Shown here: positions 31,836 through 40,390 of the stretch, piece by piece | Position numbering within the stretch: position 1 is the first letter of the stretch | How the letters are laid out: each line of letters starts with the position of its first letter | From: Aldersonia sp. NBC_00410 | Lineage (GTDB): Bacteria; Actinomycetota; Actinomycetes; Mycobacteriales; Mycobacteriaceae | Direction of reading: 5' to 3' | Assembly (NCBI RefSeq): GCF_026342035.1 | Contig: NZ_JAPENM010000012.1 | Location: forward strand, 1 to 64,000 | Length of the DNA stretch: 64,000 nucleotides | Made by a program: the position numbers and the translations under genes | Notes under the pieces: model-generated | The model's input: only the letters and a program-made list of their open reading frames with translations | What the model was told of the DNA's origin: nothing | The model's database searches: none

Positions 31836-32884
31836 CCGTACTGGCCGAAAAGAACAATGCGACAGTCGAATTCGTCCTTCCACCCGATCGCGAGGCGGCC
31901 GCGCCACCGGAGGCGCGGGGGCTCGAGCGCGACGAAGTGCGACTGCTCGTGTCGCAGGCGGGCGTGGTCGCGCACAGTGTGTTTCGCGACCTGCCGCGAT
32001 TCCTGCGGGCCGGGGATCTCGTCGTGGTGAACGACTCGGCGACCATGTCGGCCGCTGTCGATGCGCGACTCGGTGACACGCCGGTGGTGCTGCACCTGTC
32101 GACGTGGCTCGACGACGGTCGCTGGGTCGTCGAAGTGCGTTCCACCGACGGCAAACCCGGCCCGTGGGCGGAACTCGACGAGGAGGCGACCGTGCTGTTG
32201 CCCGGCGGCGTCGAGGCGCGGTTGCACGAGCCGTGGCTGCTGCCGGCCCGACGGCTATGGACCGCGTCGATTTCCGGTGACGACGACATCCGCGATTGGC
32301 TGCCACAGCATGGCAGGCCGATCAGCTACGCCTACGTCCGTGAGCGCTGGCCTGCGCGCTACTACCGCACGGTTTTCGGTCGTTCGTACGGCAGTGCGGA
32401 AATGCCAAGCGCAGCAAGACCGTTCACCGATCATATGGTGACCGATCTGGTGACGTCCGGAGTCGTCGTCGCGCCGATCACGCTGCATACCGGCGTGTCC
32501 TCGCCCGAACAAGGCGAACCGCCGAGCCCGGAGCGGTTCGACGTACCGGCCACGACTGCACGGCTGGTGCGCCAGACGCGGGCAGCGGGGGGCCGCGTCG
32601 TCGCGATCGGCACCACGGTGACCCGGGCGTTGGAATCGGTCGCCGACGCCGATGGCGAGGTATGCGCCGGCTCCGGCTGGACCGACCTGGTGCTCGGACC
32701 GCACCGACCCGCCCGCGTAGTGGACGGCCTGGTCACCGGCTGGCATGCGCCGGGTGCCTCGCATCTCATGCTGCTCGAAGCGGTCGCCGGTGCCGACGCC
32801 GTGCGCGCTGCCTATCGGGCGGCGCTGGGCGGTGGATACCTGTGGCACGAGTTCGGTGACAGCGCCCTGCTCCTGCGGCGATAA
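31832..32884 (+). CDS. QueA-like SAM:tRNA ribosyltransferase-isomerase family protein
   Basis: 350 residues of the QueA family: GLERDEVRLLV and DLPRFLRAGDLVVVNDSATM in the N-terminal beta-barrel half, SYAYVRERWPARYYRTVFGR and HTGVSSPE in the other. True QueA has APTAGLHFT where this protein has EMPSAARPFT near 190-199, so an active-site loop differs. QueA makes epoxyqueuosine in tRNA with Tgt and QueG, and none of these is nearby. The protein may be a divergent QueA or an enzyme using the same SAM chemistry. Coupled to the SDR gene by ATGA. Confidence 0.78.
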   Translation: MTVLAEKNNATVEFVLPPDREAAAPPEARGLERDEVRLLVSQAGVVAHSVFRDLPRFLRAGDLVVVNDSATMSAAVDARLGDTPVVLHLSTWLDDGRWVVEVRSTDGKPGPWAELDEEATVLLPGGVEARLHEPWLLPARRLWTASISGDDDIRDWLPQHGRPISYAYVRERWPARYYRTVFGRSYGSAEMPSAARPFTDHMVTDLVTSGVVVAPITLHTGVSSPEQGEPPSPERFDVPATTARLVRQTRAAGGRVVAIGTTVTRALESVADADGEVCAGSGWTDLVLGPHRPARVVDGLVTGWHAPGASHLMLLEAVAGADAVRAAYRAALGGGYLWHEFGDSALLLRR

Positions 32885-32956
32885 TCGCACCCGAGGCGAT
32901 GAGTTTCCGGCGGTGGACTCGTCTACATGGGTACCAACGACCCGCGGAGGGAAACC

Positions 32957-33928
32957 ATGACCGTCACCACCGACGAATCGGCGTTCGCCGAGCAAACCGA
33001 GCAGTACCGCCACGAACTGCAGGTGCACTGCTACCGGATGCTCGGCTCCTTCACCGACGCGGAAGACCACGTACAGGAGACGCTGCTGCGCGCGTGGCGC
33101 CGGCGCGACGGCTTCGAGGGCCGCTCCAGTCTGCGAGCCTGGCTGTACCGCATCGCCACCAATGCCTGCCTGGACACGTTGCGGCGCCATCCCGAGCGCG
33201 TGGTTCCGGTCGGCGTCGGCGGCGAACCTGCGCCAACGGATGTGCCGTGGATCCAGCCCTACCCCGACCGACTGCTGGACGCCGCGAGCCCCGTCGACGA
33301 TCGACCGGACACGATCGCGATCACCAGGGAGAACATCGAACTCGCCTATCTCGCGTCCATTCAGTTGCTGCCACCGAACCAGCGCGCGGCACTCATCATC
33401 CGCGATGTACTCGGCTGGTCGGCGAAGGAGACCGCGGACCTGCTCGACACCAGCGTCGCGGCCGCGAACAGCGCGCTGCAACGTGCCCGCGCCACAATGG
33501 CCGAGCACCGACCCGCGCCGTCCGATCAGTGGGCGCCCGCCGCGGATCCCACCGCAGAGGAGCGAACGGTCCTGCAGCGCTACATCGACGCCCATCACCG
33601 CGCCGACGCTGCCGCAGTGGTGGAGTTGCTCCGCGAGGATGTGCGCTGCACGATGCCGCCGCAGCCGATGTCCTACGTCGGCCTCGACGCCCTGACCGAA
33701 TTGTTCGGCACCGTCGCCTTCGGGGAGAAGGCGTTGGGCGAATTCAGGCTGGTCGAGACGAGCGCCAACCGGCAGCCGGCGGCGGTGAACTACATTCGCC
33801 GCTGGGATGAGACCGAATTCCGGGCGGAAACGATCGACGTGCTGCGCATCGAGAACGGCCGCATCACCGAAATCACCGCATTCGAGGGACGCCTGGTCGG
33901 GGCGTTCGGCCTCCCCGAGGTGCTCTGA
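32957..33928 (+). CDS. ECF sigma factor with C-terminal SnoaL-like domain
   Basis: 323 residues. Region 2 (about 20-90) contains VHCYRMLGSFTDAEDHVQET and RRRDGFEGRSSLRAWLYRIA; region 4 (about 130-185) contains LPPNQRAALIIRDVLGWSAK. A long C-terminal domain (about 205-320) with an NTF2/SnoaL look (YIDAHHRADAAAVVELL, ENGRITEITAFEGR) follows. ECF groups of this build (SigG/SigJ-like) use the extension instead of an anti-sigma factor to control activity; no anti-sigma gene is adjacent here. ATG 32957 has GGAGG 6 bases upstream; ATG 32927 is also in frame. Regulon unknown. Confidence 0.9.
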   Translation: MTVTTDESAFAEQTEQYRHELQVHCYRMLGSFTDAEDHVQETLLRAWRRRDGFEGRSSLRAWLYRIATNACLDTLRRHPERVVPVGVGGEPAPTDVPWIQPYPDRLLDAASPVDDRPDTIAITRENIELAYLASIQLLPPNQRAALIIRDVLGWSAKETADLLDTSVAAANSALQRARATMAEHRPAPSDQWAPAADPTAEERTVLQRYIDAHHRADAAAVVELLREDVRCTMPPQPMSYVGLDALTELFGTVAFGEKALGEFRLVETSANRQPAAVNYIRRWDETEFRAETIDVLRIENGRITEITAFEGRLVGAFGLPEVL

Positions 33929-33946
33929 ACCCGCTCCCGGACTGCG

Positions 33947-34006
33947 TTGATCACGAGAGAATGGCCCCATATTTCGGCGTGTCGGGGGCGAGATGCTCGT
34001 GATCAA
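33947..34006. repeat. Long imperfect palindrome, REP/MITE-like
   Basis: TTGATCACGAG (33947-33957) and CTCGTGATCAA (33996-34006) are perfect 11-bp inverted arms, with an inner GCCCC/GGGGC pair. It fills the space between the ECF sigma and GNAT genes. Confidence 0.7.
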
Positions 34007-34048
34007 CTTCGGGGGGTGGAGCCCCAGCGACGAGGCGCGTCCGGCGGT

Positions 34049-34054
34049 TACGTT
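34049..34054 (+). promoter_or_regulatory. -10 element, leaderless GNAT gene
   Basis: TACGTT six bases before GTG 34061. Confidence 0.5.
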
Positions 34055-34060
34055 GGACTC

Positions 34061-34555
34061 GTGGACAACGTGATCATTCGCGCCGCTTCCCCCGAGCAGT
34101 ACGACGAGATCGGTGCGCTGACGGTCGAGGTGTACGTCGACGGCGGGTTCATCCCCGAAACTTCGCCGTACGCGGCAGAACTCGGCGATACGGCCAACCG
34201 TGCGGCATCTGCCGACATCCTCGTTGCGGAACTCGACGGGCGAATCGTCGGGTCCGTGACGGTCGCCCGGCCCGGAACGATCTATGCGCGGCTGGCGGCA
34301 CCGGACGAGATCGAGTTCCGGATGCTCGCCGTCGACAAGTCGGTTCGGGGTAGGGGAGTGGGGACCACATTGGTCCGGCATGTGCTCGCTCTTGCTGCTG
34401 CCGAGGGATTCCGGGGCGTCGTGATCACCACGATGGATCAGATGGTCGATGCGCGCCGCATCTACGAGCGACTCGGCTTCGTCCGTGTCCCCGAACGCGA
34501 TTCGGAGGTCGCTCCGGGCTTCGTGCTCCCGACGCTGGAGTACCGGTTCAGCTGA
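34061..34555 (+). CDS. GNAT N-acetyltransferase
   Basis: 164 residues. The acetyl-CoA pyrophosphate loop is VRGRGVGTTLVRHVL (motif A, R-G-x-G-V-G) near 96-110, with EFRMLAVDKS on the preceding strand and RRIYERLGFVRV near 137-148 as motif B. It acetylates an unknown amine. GTG 34061 follows a -10 element. The upstream open frame crosses the palindrome and has no similarity. The 3' end overlaps the ACT-protein gene on the other strand by 8 bp, so the two genes converge tail to tail. Confidence 0.87.
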   Translation: MDNVIIRAASPEQYDEIGALTVEVYVDGGFIPETSPYAAELGDTANRAASADILVAELDGRIVGSVTVARPGTIYARLAAPDEIEFRMLAVDKSVRGRGVGTTLVRHVLALAAAEGFRGVVITTMDQMVDARRIYERLGFVRVPERDSEVAPGFVLPTLEYRFS

Positions 34556-35198
34556 GTACAGTCGCGATGATGCCGGCAAGGTAGCCGAGGCGCGCGATTT
34601 CCGACGGCCGGAATTCCGGTCCGCCGGGGCGGCCGAGCACGAGTGCCTTGCCGGTGTTGCCGAGCGGAGCCGCGGCAAGCTTGGTGTTCATGTCCTTCCA
34701 CAACTTCGGCACCCAGTCGCCCTCGTCGTCGAGGATCGTCGGCTTCTCCAGCGGCATCCAGGGCACGTCGCCGGCGTGGGTTTCGGGCGCACCGGAGCTG
34801 CCGGCCACGCGGTAGGCGCCGTTGGGGCCGACATCCATCACGGTGCTCCAGCCGACGCGAAGCACGCGCGGTGCGCCGTCGACGAGGGTCTGGAGCCGGT
34901 CGTCGCGTGCCGCCGCGACATGGTCGATCAGTTCGAGTTCGCGATGCGTGTCCAGCATCCCGGCGAACGGCCGGATCGAATCCACCCGGACGCCGTCGAG
35001 CGCCTCCGCGGCGCTGAGCAGTGTGTCGGGCAGCGAACCGGGCCCGACGTCGACCACGAGATCATCGACGGCATATCCGGCGCCGCGCTCGACCACGTCG
35101 AGCGACAGAATGTCGGCACCGACGGATCCGAGCGCCAGTGCCAGCGCGCCCAGACTGCCCGGGCGATCCGGCAGCTGCACGCGAAGCAGGAATGACAC
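34548..35198 (-). CDS. ACT-domain protein (Rv3013-like)
   Basis: 216 residues. N-terminal ACT domain: SFLLRVQLPDRPGSLGALALALGSVGADILSLDVVE is the beta-alpha-beta start of an amino-acid binding ACT module, followed by a second region (about 80-216) specific to actinobacteria (VLRVGWSTVMDVG, ILDDEGDWVPKLW). Location next to gatCA and length near the 218 residues I recall for Rv3013 support orthology. It could sense an amino acid; function not known. Start GTG 35198 with AAAGGA upstream; the long open frame before it contains no domain. Confidence 0.85.
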   Translation of the reverse strand: MSFLLRVQLPDRPGSLGALALALGSVGADILSLDVVERGAGYAVDDLVVDVGPGSLPDTLLSAAEALDGVRVDSIRPFAGMLDTHRELELIDHVAAARDDRLQTLVDGAPRVLRVGWSTVMDVGPNGAYRVAGSSGAPETHAGDVPWMPLEKPTILDDEGDWVPKLWKDMNTKLAAAPLGNTGKALVLGRPGGPEFRPSEIARLGYLAGIIATVLS

Positions 35199-35435
35199 GT
35201 ACGGTCCTTTCTCCGCCGCGAACGTCGAACCCCCGGCTCGGCGACGGTGCACGGCAATGGGGCAGTGCACAGCAATACTGACACCTTGTCGCGTCGAGTT
35301 CGACCCGGGCGCGGACCGCGGGCGGGCGCCGTGAGCACCGAAACCCGACGTAGCTAGGCTGTTCGCAGACCTGTGCGCGACTTCGTCTCGCGGCGGTCGC
35401 CCACCTTCGCATCGAACCTGAAAGGGGCGCACGCG

Positions 35436-35735
35436 GTGCCTGCCATCTCGCGCGACGAGGTTGCCCACCTCGCCCGGCTGTCCCGGCTCGACCTCTCCGA
35501 GGCCGAACTCGATCAATTCGCAGGTCAGCTGGATTCGATCCTCAGCCACGTGCGCGCGGTCGCCGAGGTCGCGGCCGACGACGTGCCCGCGACGGCGTCG
35601 CCCAACCCGGTCGCCAATGTGACCCGGCCGGACGCACCAGCCCCGAGTCTTACTCCCGAGCAGGCGCTTTCCGGTGCACCCGCGGTCGACCAGCAGCGTT
35701 TTCAGGTGCCGCAGATCCTGGGGGAGGCCGAATGA
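35436..35735 (+). CDS. gatC: Glutamyl/aspartyl-tRNA amidotransferase subunit C
   Basis: 99 residues, the typical length. GatC stabilises GatA in the complex that converts Glu-tRNA(Gln) and Asp-tRNA(Asn) to the amidated forms. [22 protein letters not shown] is the family start. GTG 35436 with AAAGGGG about 8 bases before. The stop overlaps gatA (ATGA). Confidence 0.95.
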   Translation: MPAISRDEVAHLARLSRLDLSEAELDQFAGQLDSILSHVRAVAEVAADDVPATASPNPVANVTRPDAPAPSLTPEQALSGAPAVDQQRFQVPQILGEAE

Positions 35736-37222
35736 GCGACGCCGATCTCACTACGCTGTCCGCCTCCGAGCTGGCCGGACTGATCCACGCCAGGGAGGTG
35801 TCCTCGGTCGAGGTCACCCGCGCGCATCTCGATCGCATTGCCGCGGTGGATGGCGGGCTCAACGCGTTCCTGCATGTGGCCAACGATGCCGCGTTGCAGG
35901 CGGCCGCAGCGGTGGACAAGACGCTTGCCGACGGTGGTGCGCCCGTCTCGGCGCTCGCGGGTGTGCCGCTCGCACTCAAGGACGTCTTCACCACCACCGA
36001 TATGCCGACCACCTGCGGCTCGAAGATCCTCGAGGGCTGGGTTTCGCCCTACGACGCCACGGTGACCACCAGGCTGCGCGACGCGGGGATTCCGATCCTC
36101 GGCAAGACCAACATGGACGAGTTCGCGATGGGCTCCTCGACCGAGAACTCGGCGTACGGGCCGACCCGCAATCCCTGGGGCACCGACCGCATCCCGGGTG
36201 GTTCGGGCGGTGGCTCCGCGGCGGCGCTGGCGTCGTTCCAGGCGCCGCTCGCGATCGGTACGGACACCGGTGGTTCGATCCGCCAGCCTGCCGCGGTGAC
36301 CGCGACGGTCGGCACCAAACCGACCTACGGCACGGTGTCGCGCTACGGACTGGTCGCGTGTGCCTCATCGCTCGATCAGGGCGGGCCGTGTGGTCGTACC
36401 GTGCTCGATGCCGCGTTGTTGCACGAGGTGATCGCCGGTCACGATCCGCGCGACTCCACCTCGGTCGATGCGCCGGTTCCCGCGGTGGTGGCGGCCGCTC
36501 GGGCCGGTGCCGGCGCGGATCTGCGTGGTGTGCGGATCGGAGTGGTGAAGGAACTGCATTCCGACAGTTACCAACCGGGCGTGATCTCCTCGTTCGATGC
36601 GGCGGTCGCCGAGCTCACCGACCTCGGCGCCGAGGTGGTCGAGGTGTCGTGCCCGAATTTCGAGTACGCGCTTGCGGCTTACTACCTGATCCTGCCCAGC
36701 GAGGTGTCGTCGAACCTCGCGCGCTTCGATGCGATGCGCTATGGACTGCGGGTCGCGGACGACGGAAACCACAGCGCCGAGCAGGTGATGGCGGCGACGC
36801 GCGCGGCCGGCTTCGGCCCGGAGGTCAAGCGTCGCATCATGATCGGCACCTACGCGCTATCGGCTGGTTATTACGACGCCTATTACGGGCAGGCACTGAA
36901 GGTGCGCACGCTGATCGCGCGCGATTTCGACCGGGCTTACGAGAAGGTCGACGTGCTCGTCTCGCCGACGAGCCCGTTCACACCGTGGAAGCTCGGCGAG
37001 AAAGTCGACGATCCGTTGGCGATGTATCTGTCTGATCTGTGCACGCTGCCGACGAACCTCGCTGGGCACTGCGCGATTTCGGTGCCGTCCGGGCTGTCGA
37101 AGGACGACGGCTTGCCGGTCGGGTTGCAGATCATGGCGCCCGCGCTCGCGGACGACCGGTTGTATCGGGTGGCTGCGGCGTACGAGACCGCGCGGGGAGC
37201 GCTGCCGACGCCGCCGCTCTGA
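35732..37222 (+). CDS. gatA: Glutamyl/aspartyl-tRNA amidotransferase subunit A
   Basis: 496 residues, complete amidase-signature protein. Catalytic Lys83 in ALKDVFTT, the Ser-rich [10 protein letters not shown] near 158-165, and the nucleophile Ser near 182 in [12 protein letters not shown]. It hydrolyses glutamine and passes ammonia to GatB. In this genome the region from codon 344 on has a second copy 1.3 kb downstream that differs mainly at synonymous positions, so the gene may be a recombinant between two alleles. No intrinsic terminator follows this copy, while one does follow the fragment. Confidence 0.97.
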   Translation: MSDADLTTLSASELAGLIHAREVSSVEVTRAHLDRIAAVDGGLNAFLHVANDAALQAAAAVDKTLADGGAPVSALAGVPLALKDVFTTTDMPTTCGSKILEGWVSPYDATVTTRLRDAGIPILGKTNMDEFAMGSSTENSAYGPTRNPWGTDRIPGGSGGGSAAALASFQAPLAIGTDTGGSIRQPAAVTATVGTKPTYGTVSRYGLVACASSLDQGGPCGRTVLDAALLHEVIAGHDPRDSTSVDAPVPAVVAAARAGAGADLRGVRIGVVKELHSDSYQPGVISSFDAAVAELTDLGAEVVEVSCPNFEYALAAYYLILPSEVSSNLARFDAMRYGLRVADDGNHSAEQVMAATRAAGFGPEVKRRIMIGTYALSAGYYDAYYGQALKVRTLIARDFDRAYEKVDVLVSPTSPFTPWKLGEKVDDPLAMYLSDLCTLPTNLAGHCAISVPSGLSKDDGLPVGLQIMAPALADDRLYRVAAAYETARGALPTPPL

Positions 37223-37337
37223 AACCGTGGCTAGGCGAAGGAAGTCCATTCGCACGGCTCGGCTCTTTGCCGCTCGGACACGTTGCTCGTACCGAGGTGT
37301 CGCTGATGCTTGGTAGGGCTCGACCGCCAGGCGGCTG

Positions 37338-37559
37338 CTACCCGGGGACGTCCGGGCACATTGTGGACGAGCCGAAGCCGTTTACGGTGCATATAAAGGA
37401 ACCGAAGGCGGAACCGAGGCTTCCGGCGCCACTTCCGGCGTCACTTCCGGTGCCGCTTCCGACACTTTGTGCGAACGCCATGCCCGAACCGCTGAAGCTG
37501 ATCATGGCTGCAGCGGCGATACCGACAATCGCTGCGCTCCTACGATGCTTTCGAATCAT
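37338..37559 (-). CDS. Small secreted Ser/Gly-rich peptide, copy 1
   Basis: 73 residues. Signal peptide [19 protein letters not shown] and on to MAFA, with cleavage predicted before QS at about 31; the mature 43-residue chain is Gly/Ser/Ala-rich with two cysteines (FICTVNGFGSSTMCPD), 10 residues apart. AAGGAG seven bases before ATG 37559. Its signal is almost identical to that of copy 2 at 38640, but the mature part differs in sequence and length. No family recognised. Might be a secreted toxin, wall or surface peptide; no function is claimed. Confidence 0.75.
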   Translation of the reverse strand: MIRKHRRSAAIVGIAAAAMISFSGSGMAFAQSVGSGTGSDAGSGAGSLGSAFGSFICTVNGFGSSTMCPDVPG

Positions 37560-38084
37560 CCTGAATCTCCTTGGTGTAGAGCCTTCACTACCGAATGAAT
37601 TGCCGGAACGCACTTAGCGAGCCATCGCGTAGGTCGTCGACGGACGGCGGGACCGCGCGTGTCCCGGGGCCAAGCCGGCTATCACTCCCGCCACCCGATC
37701 CGGATGGTTGACCGGCTCAGACGGTCTCGGCTGGGTTGTCACGAGCGCTGCCAGGCAGCAGCGCGAACTCCCAGCGGTGGGAGTTGAGGCTGACCGAGGC
37801 GATGTCGCTGCCCACGGCGTACCAGAACTGGGCGCGATAGCGAGAATTACCGAGTCCGTACTGAAACGGCCGTGGTCCATGCCCTACCGCCGATCAATCG
37901 AGGACGGTGCTGGGAACCTCGGAACGGCTATGTTTCCCCGGGGAATCCCGCGACAGTTCTTGTCTACGCGGGGCAATTGCGAGCCGGGGTTAGAATCTCA
38001 CGCATCGTTGCGGAGTTGTTATGTAGTCGTTCCGGACTTCGAATCAGAGTCGCAATAAAGGGCCGACGGGAAATCGCCGAGTCC
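37560..38084. other. Region between copy 1 and gatA fragment
   Basis: 525 bp with no complete gene. It contains the upstream region of copy 1 and a degenerate minus-strand fragment at 37717-37893. Its left part carries no other recognisable signal. CACGCATCGTTGCGGAG near 37999 recurs as CACGCATCGTTACGGAG near 39142, beyond copy 2, suggesting an old shared flank. Confidence 0.5.
37717..37893 (-). pseudogene. C-terminal remnant of a secreted paralogue
   Basis: A 58-codon open frame without a start codon, bounded by in-frame TGA codons. It reads ..YGLGNSRYRAQFWYAVGSD.. and ..ASVSLNSHRWEFALLPG.. and ends at TGA 37717-37719. The part around HRWEFALLPG lines up with the closing motif FGCDRWNFEPGP of the 39620 gene, and the upstream YG matches its YGVLLGG. 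It is thus probably the broken tail of a fourth member of the family at 39620-43022. By-eye similarity only. Confidence 0.4.
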
Positions 38085-38544
38085 ACGGAAACCACAGCGC
38101 CGAGCAGGTGATGGCGGCGACGCGCGCGGCGGGCTTCGGGCCGGAGGTCAAGCGGCGCATCATGATCGGTACCTACGCGCTATCGGCTGGTTACTACGAC
38201 GCCTATTACGGGCAGGCACTGAAGGTGCGCACGCTGATCGCGCGCGATTTCGACCGGGCTTACGAGAAGGTTGACGTGCTCGTCTCCCCGACCAGCCCGT
38301 TCACTCCCTGGAAGCTCGGCGAGAAAGTCGACGATCCGTTGGCGATGTATCTGTCCGATCTGTGCACGCTGCCGACGAACCTCGCTGGGCACTGCGCGAT
38401 TCGGTGCCGTCCGGGCTGTCGAAGGACGACGGCTTGCCGGTCGGGTTGCAGATCATGGCGCCCGCGCTCGCGGACGACCGGTTGTATCGGGTGGCCGCGG
38501 CGTACGAGACCGCGCGGGGAGCGCTGCCGGTGCCGTCGTTCTGA
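38085..38544 (+). pseudogene. gatA 3'-end fragment (codons 344-496) with frameshift
   Basis: Aligns to gatA 36762-37222 at about 96 percent identity. Twelve substitutions in the body are all synonymous; one base is missing in GCGATT (38397-38402) against GCGATTT in gatA, shifting the frame; the last five codons add three amino acid differences. There is no start or promoter. The pattern shows the fragment diverged as part of a functional gatA before it was truncated. It is followed by the terminator at 38584-38628. Confidence 0.9.
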
Positions 38545-38583
38545 CTGTCCTGGAGGTGCAGCTCGGCGGCCGGTACCCGACAA

Positions 38584-38628
38584 AGATCGACCCCAGGACC
38601 GGCGCGAAGCGGATCCTGGGGTCGATCT
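38584..38628. terminator. Intrinsic terminator, probably the ancestral gatA terminator
   Basis: Perfect 15-bp stem (38584-38598 with 38614-38628), 15-base loop. It lies between the convergent gatA fragment and copy 2. No equivalent hairpin follows the complete gatA. Confidence 0.75.
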
Positions 38629-38639
38629 GGTGCGGACTA

Positions 38640-38903
38640 CTACGGGGTTGCGCAGGCGTCGACGCTGCTGAAACTGCCGTTGAAGAACTGGCAGGCCAGC
38701 GAACCGAAGCTGGAACCGCCGGCGTTCGATCCGCCGACGTTGCTTCCGGCGCCCTCGCTACCGAAGCTGGGCCCCTCGCCGTTGCTTCCGAGGGCCCCTC
38801 CCTCGCCGCTCTGTGCGAACGCCATGCCCGAACCGCCGAAGCCGATCATGGCTGCCGCGGCAATACCGACTATTGCTGCGCTCCTACGATGCTTTCGAAT
38901 CAT
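38640..38903 (-). CDS. Small secreted Ser/Gly-rich peptide, copy 2
   Basis: 87 residues. Signal peptide [19 protein letters not shown] then [13 protein letters not shown], differing from copy 1 by two residues. The mature part (about 57 residues) is Gly/Ser/Asn-rich with two cysteines 12 residues apart in [20 protein letters not shown]; the NG-x-x-SS core between the cysteines is shared with copy 1 but little else is. GAGGAG seven bases before ATG 38903 is a good Shine-Dalgarno. Same position relative to a gatA 3' end as copy 1. Function unknown. Confidence 0.75.
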   Translation of the reverse strand: MIRKHRRSAAIVGIAAAAMIGFGGSGMAFAQSGEGGALGSNGEGPSFGSEGAGSNVGGSNAGGSSFGSLACQFFNGSFSSVDACATP

Positions 38904-39393
38904 TCCTGATCTCCTCGTTCTCGCAGTTGATTCAGATGGCCATACTGATGCGGAATGCCGCAGCCGTTGACTCAATGGAGTTGTTCGACGGTCCGAGTGA
39001 TCGGCTCGAGCCTGCCACGCGGTGCGGACCCCCTTGTCGCCCTAACCGAGAGGGGAATTGCGCGGGGCGCCAAGCGATCCCCGTGAATTCTTCCCTCGAG
39101 TATTTGGTTTACTCCCTCCGAAACTGTCGCGTTGGCAAGATCACGCATCGTTACGGAGCCGTGACCAAAACGCTTCCCGCACTTGTATTTAAGTTTCGAA
39201 CAAGTTGCCGGAATCGTCGAAATGTCCACTACCGATATTCTGACCATGTGGGGATTCACAATTGCCGATGGCAAACGGAGCGCAACCTTAATTCACTCGA
39301 GAATTCCGACGACCCCGCAGAATCTCGCTGGATTTAAAGTGCTTGATGGTGTTTCGCGTGGAATGTGCCTCGTGTACATCGGGTTTCGGGATG
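38904..39393. other. AT-richer intergenic region
   Basis: 490 bp; visibly richer in A/T than the surrounding genes. Nothing recognised apart from the upstream region of copy 2. Short open frames here show no signal peptide, domain or codon bias. Confidence 0.5.
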
Positions 39394-39564
39394 TTAGCTG
39401 CTGGTGCCGGTGGTCGGCACGGGACGGTAGCTGAGATTGCCAAAGGATCTGCCTAGCGAGCGAACCCGCAGGGCGAGGTCGTCGGCGGCGTGTTTGTAGC
39501 CGGATGGGTAGTAGACCGTGTCGAGCCTTCGCTTGCATCTCGATGGCGGGAAGGCGGCGACATC
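39394..39564 (-). pseudogene. Possible remnant of a LytR_C-type C-terminus
   Basis: A short frame ending TAA 39394-39396 reads RLDTVYYPSGYKHAADDLAL and later LGRSFGNLSYRPVPTTG. The VYYPSGY..AA..LA..LG pattern resembles the end of LytR_C (PF13399) domains. There is no start and no upstream domain, so if real it is a fragment. Confidence 0.25.
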
Positions 39565-39600
39565 GAAATGGCCCGGGCCTACGTCGGCCCGGGCCACTTC
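39565..39600 (-). terminator. Terminator of secreted paralogue 1
   Basis: 15-bp arms (39565-39579 and 39586-39600) with one mismatch, six-base loop, 20 bp after the stop. Its GAARTGGCCCGGGCC-type arms recur after the 42270 gene. Confidence 0.75.
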
Positions 39601-39619
39601 CATGAGTCAACGGTGAGGG

Positions 39620-40390
39620 CTAGTTTCCGCTGCCGCTACTGCCGCCGCTACCACCCGTGCTCGCGGAGAACGGGCCGGGCTCGAAGTTCCAACGATCGCA
39701 ACCGAAGCGAATGGCGTCGGCGTGGCCAGTCGCTGCTGGGCTGGCGCCACTGCCGCCCAACAACACGCCATATTGGGTGACGTATGCATCGGGATTCGCG
39801 GCCGCAATCTCCTGCAGCGTGGCGGTCGGCCGAGGTGATACGTTCTGTCCGCTCGCGAGGCCGCCGATGTCGCGGGTGCTCCACCATTGGCCATTTTTCA
39901 GACTATCGGCGTCCGCCCAGTTCGGCCCACCGCCGCCATTGAGTAATGGTTCCCAAACAAGGCTCGAGAATCCGTTCGAGCCGCCCACGGCACCGTTGAT
40001 CCGCAGTTGGAACGTCGTCGTGCCGTCGTAATCGTAAGCGAGGTCGCCGCCGAGTACGTTGTCGAGCTGCACGTCGTTCGCGTCGTGGAAGTAGTTCACT
40101 ATGGTGCCGGCCGGAGCCGTCAGGTCGAGGGAGCCGAGTCCTGGTTGTCCCCCCGGGCCGAATACGAATTCCGGTGCCCGCCCATCTTCATCCGGCGCCC
40201 AACCGCGGTTGAAGAAGGGGAATACCACGCTGTTCGTACACCTGTCGTTGCTGCCGCTGCCCGAGCTCAGATCGCCGCTGCCCGAACTCAGATCGCCGCT
40301 CTGGGCGGCGGCGGGTGCCGCGATTCCGATCGTCAGGCCGGCGGCCGCTGCGACGACCGCGCTCGTCCATGTCGTAGAACGAAGTTTCAT
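39620..40390 (-). CDS. Secreted Gly/Ser-rich protein, paralogue 1
   Basis: 256 residues. Signal peptide MKLRSTTWTSAVVAAAAGL..APAAA with cleavage before QS; mature start has the repeat SGDLSSGSGDLSSGSGS. Core motifs shared with the next two genes: FSSLVWEPLLNGG, WWSTRDIGG, TLQEIAAANPDAYVTQYGVL, and the end FGCDRWNFEPGP. One cysteine near the start (DRCTNS) and one in FGC may form a disulfide. The closing GGSGGSSGSGN is low-complexity. The pattern is reminiscent of beta-sandwich modules of actinobacterial surface proteins, without assigned function. Start ATG 40390 is chosen because the signal peptide begins there. Confidence 0.8.
   Translation of the reverse strand: MKLRSTTWTSAVVAAAAGLTIGIAAPAAAQSGDLSSGSGDLSSGSGSNDRCTNSVVFPFFNRGWAPDEDGRAPEFVFGPGGQPGLGSLDLTAPAGTIVNYFHDANDVQLDNVLGGDLAYDYDGTTTFQLRINGAVGGSNGFSSLVWEPLLNGGGGPNWADADSLKNGQWWSTRDIGGLASGQNVSPRPTATLQEIAAANPDAYVTQYGVLLGGSGASPAATGHADAIRFGCDRWNFEPGPFSASTGGSGGSSGSGN

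Noticed and set aside
32881-32940. Possible autoregulated ECF promoter with CGTC at -10
   Set aside because: A CGTC is present but no matching -35 element at the right distance could be identified.
37614-37880. 88-codon minus-strand frame with an ATG
   Set aside because: Composition is that of a shadow; the phase with homology to the secreted family is a different one and lacks a start.
39183-39434. 83-codon plus-strand frame in the AT-richer region
   Set aside because: No signal peptide, Shine-Dalgarno, domain or codon bias.
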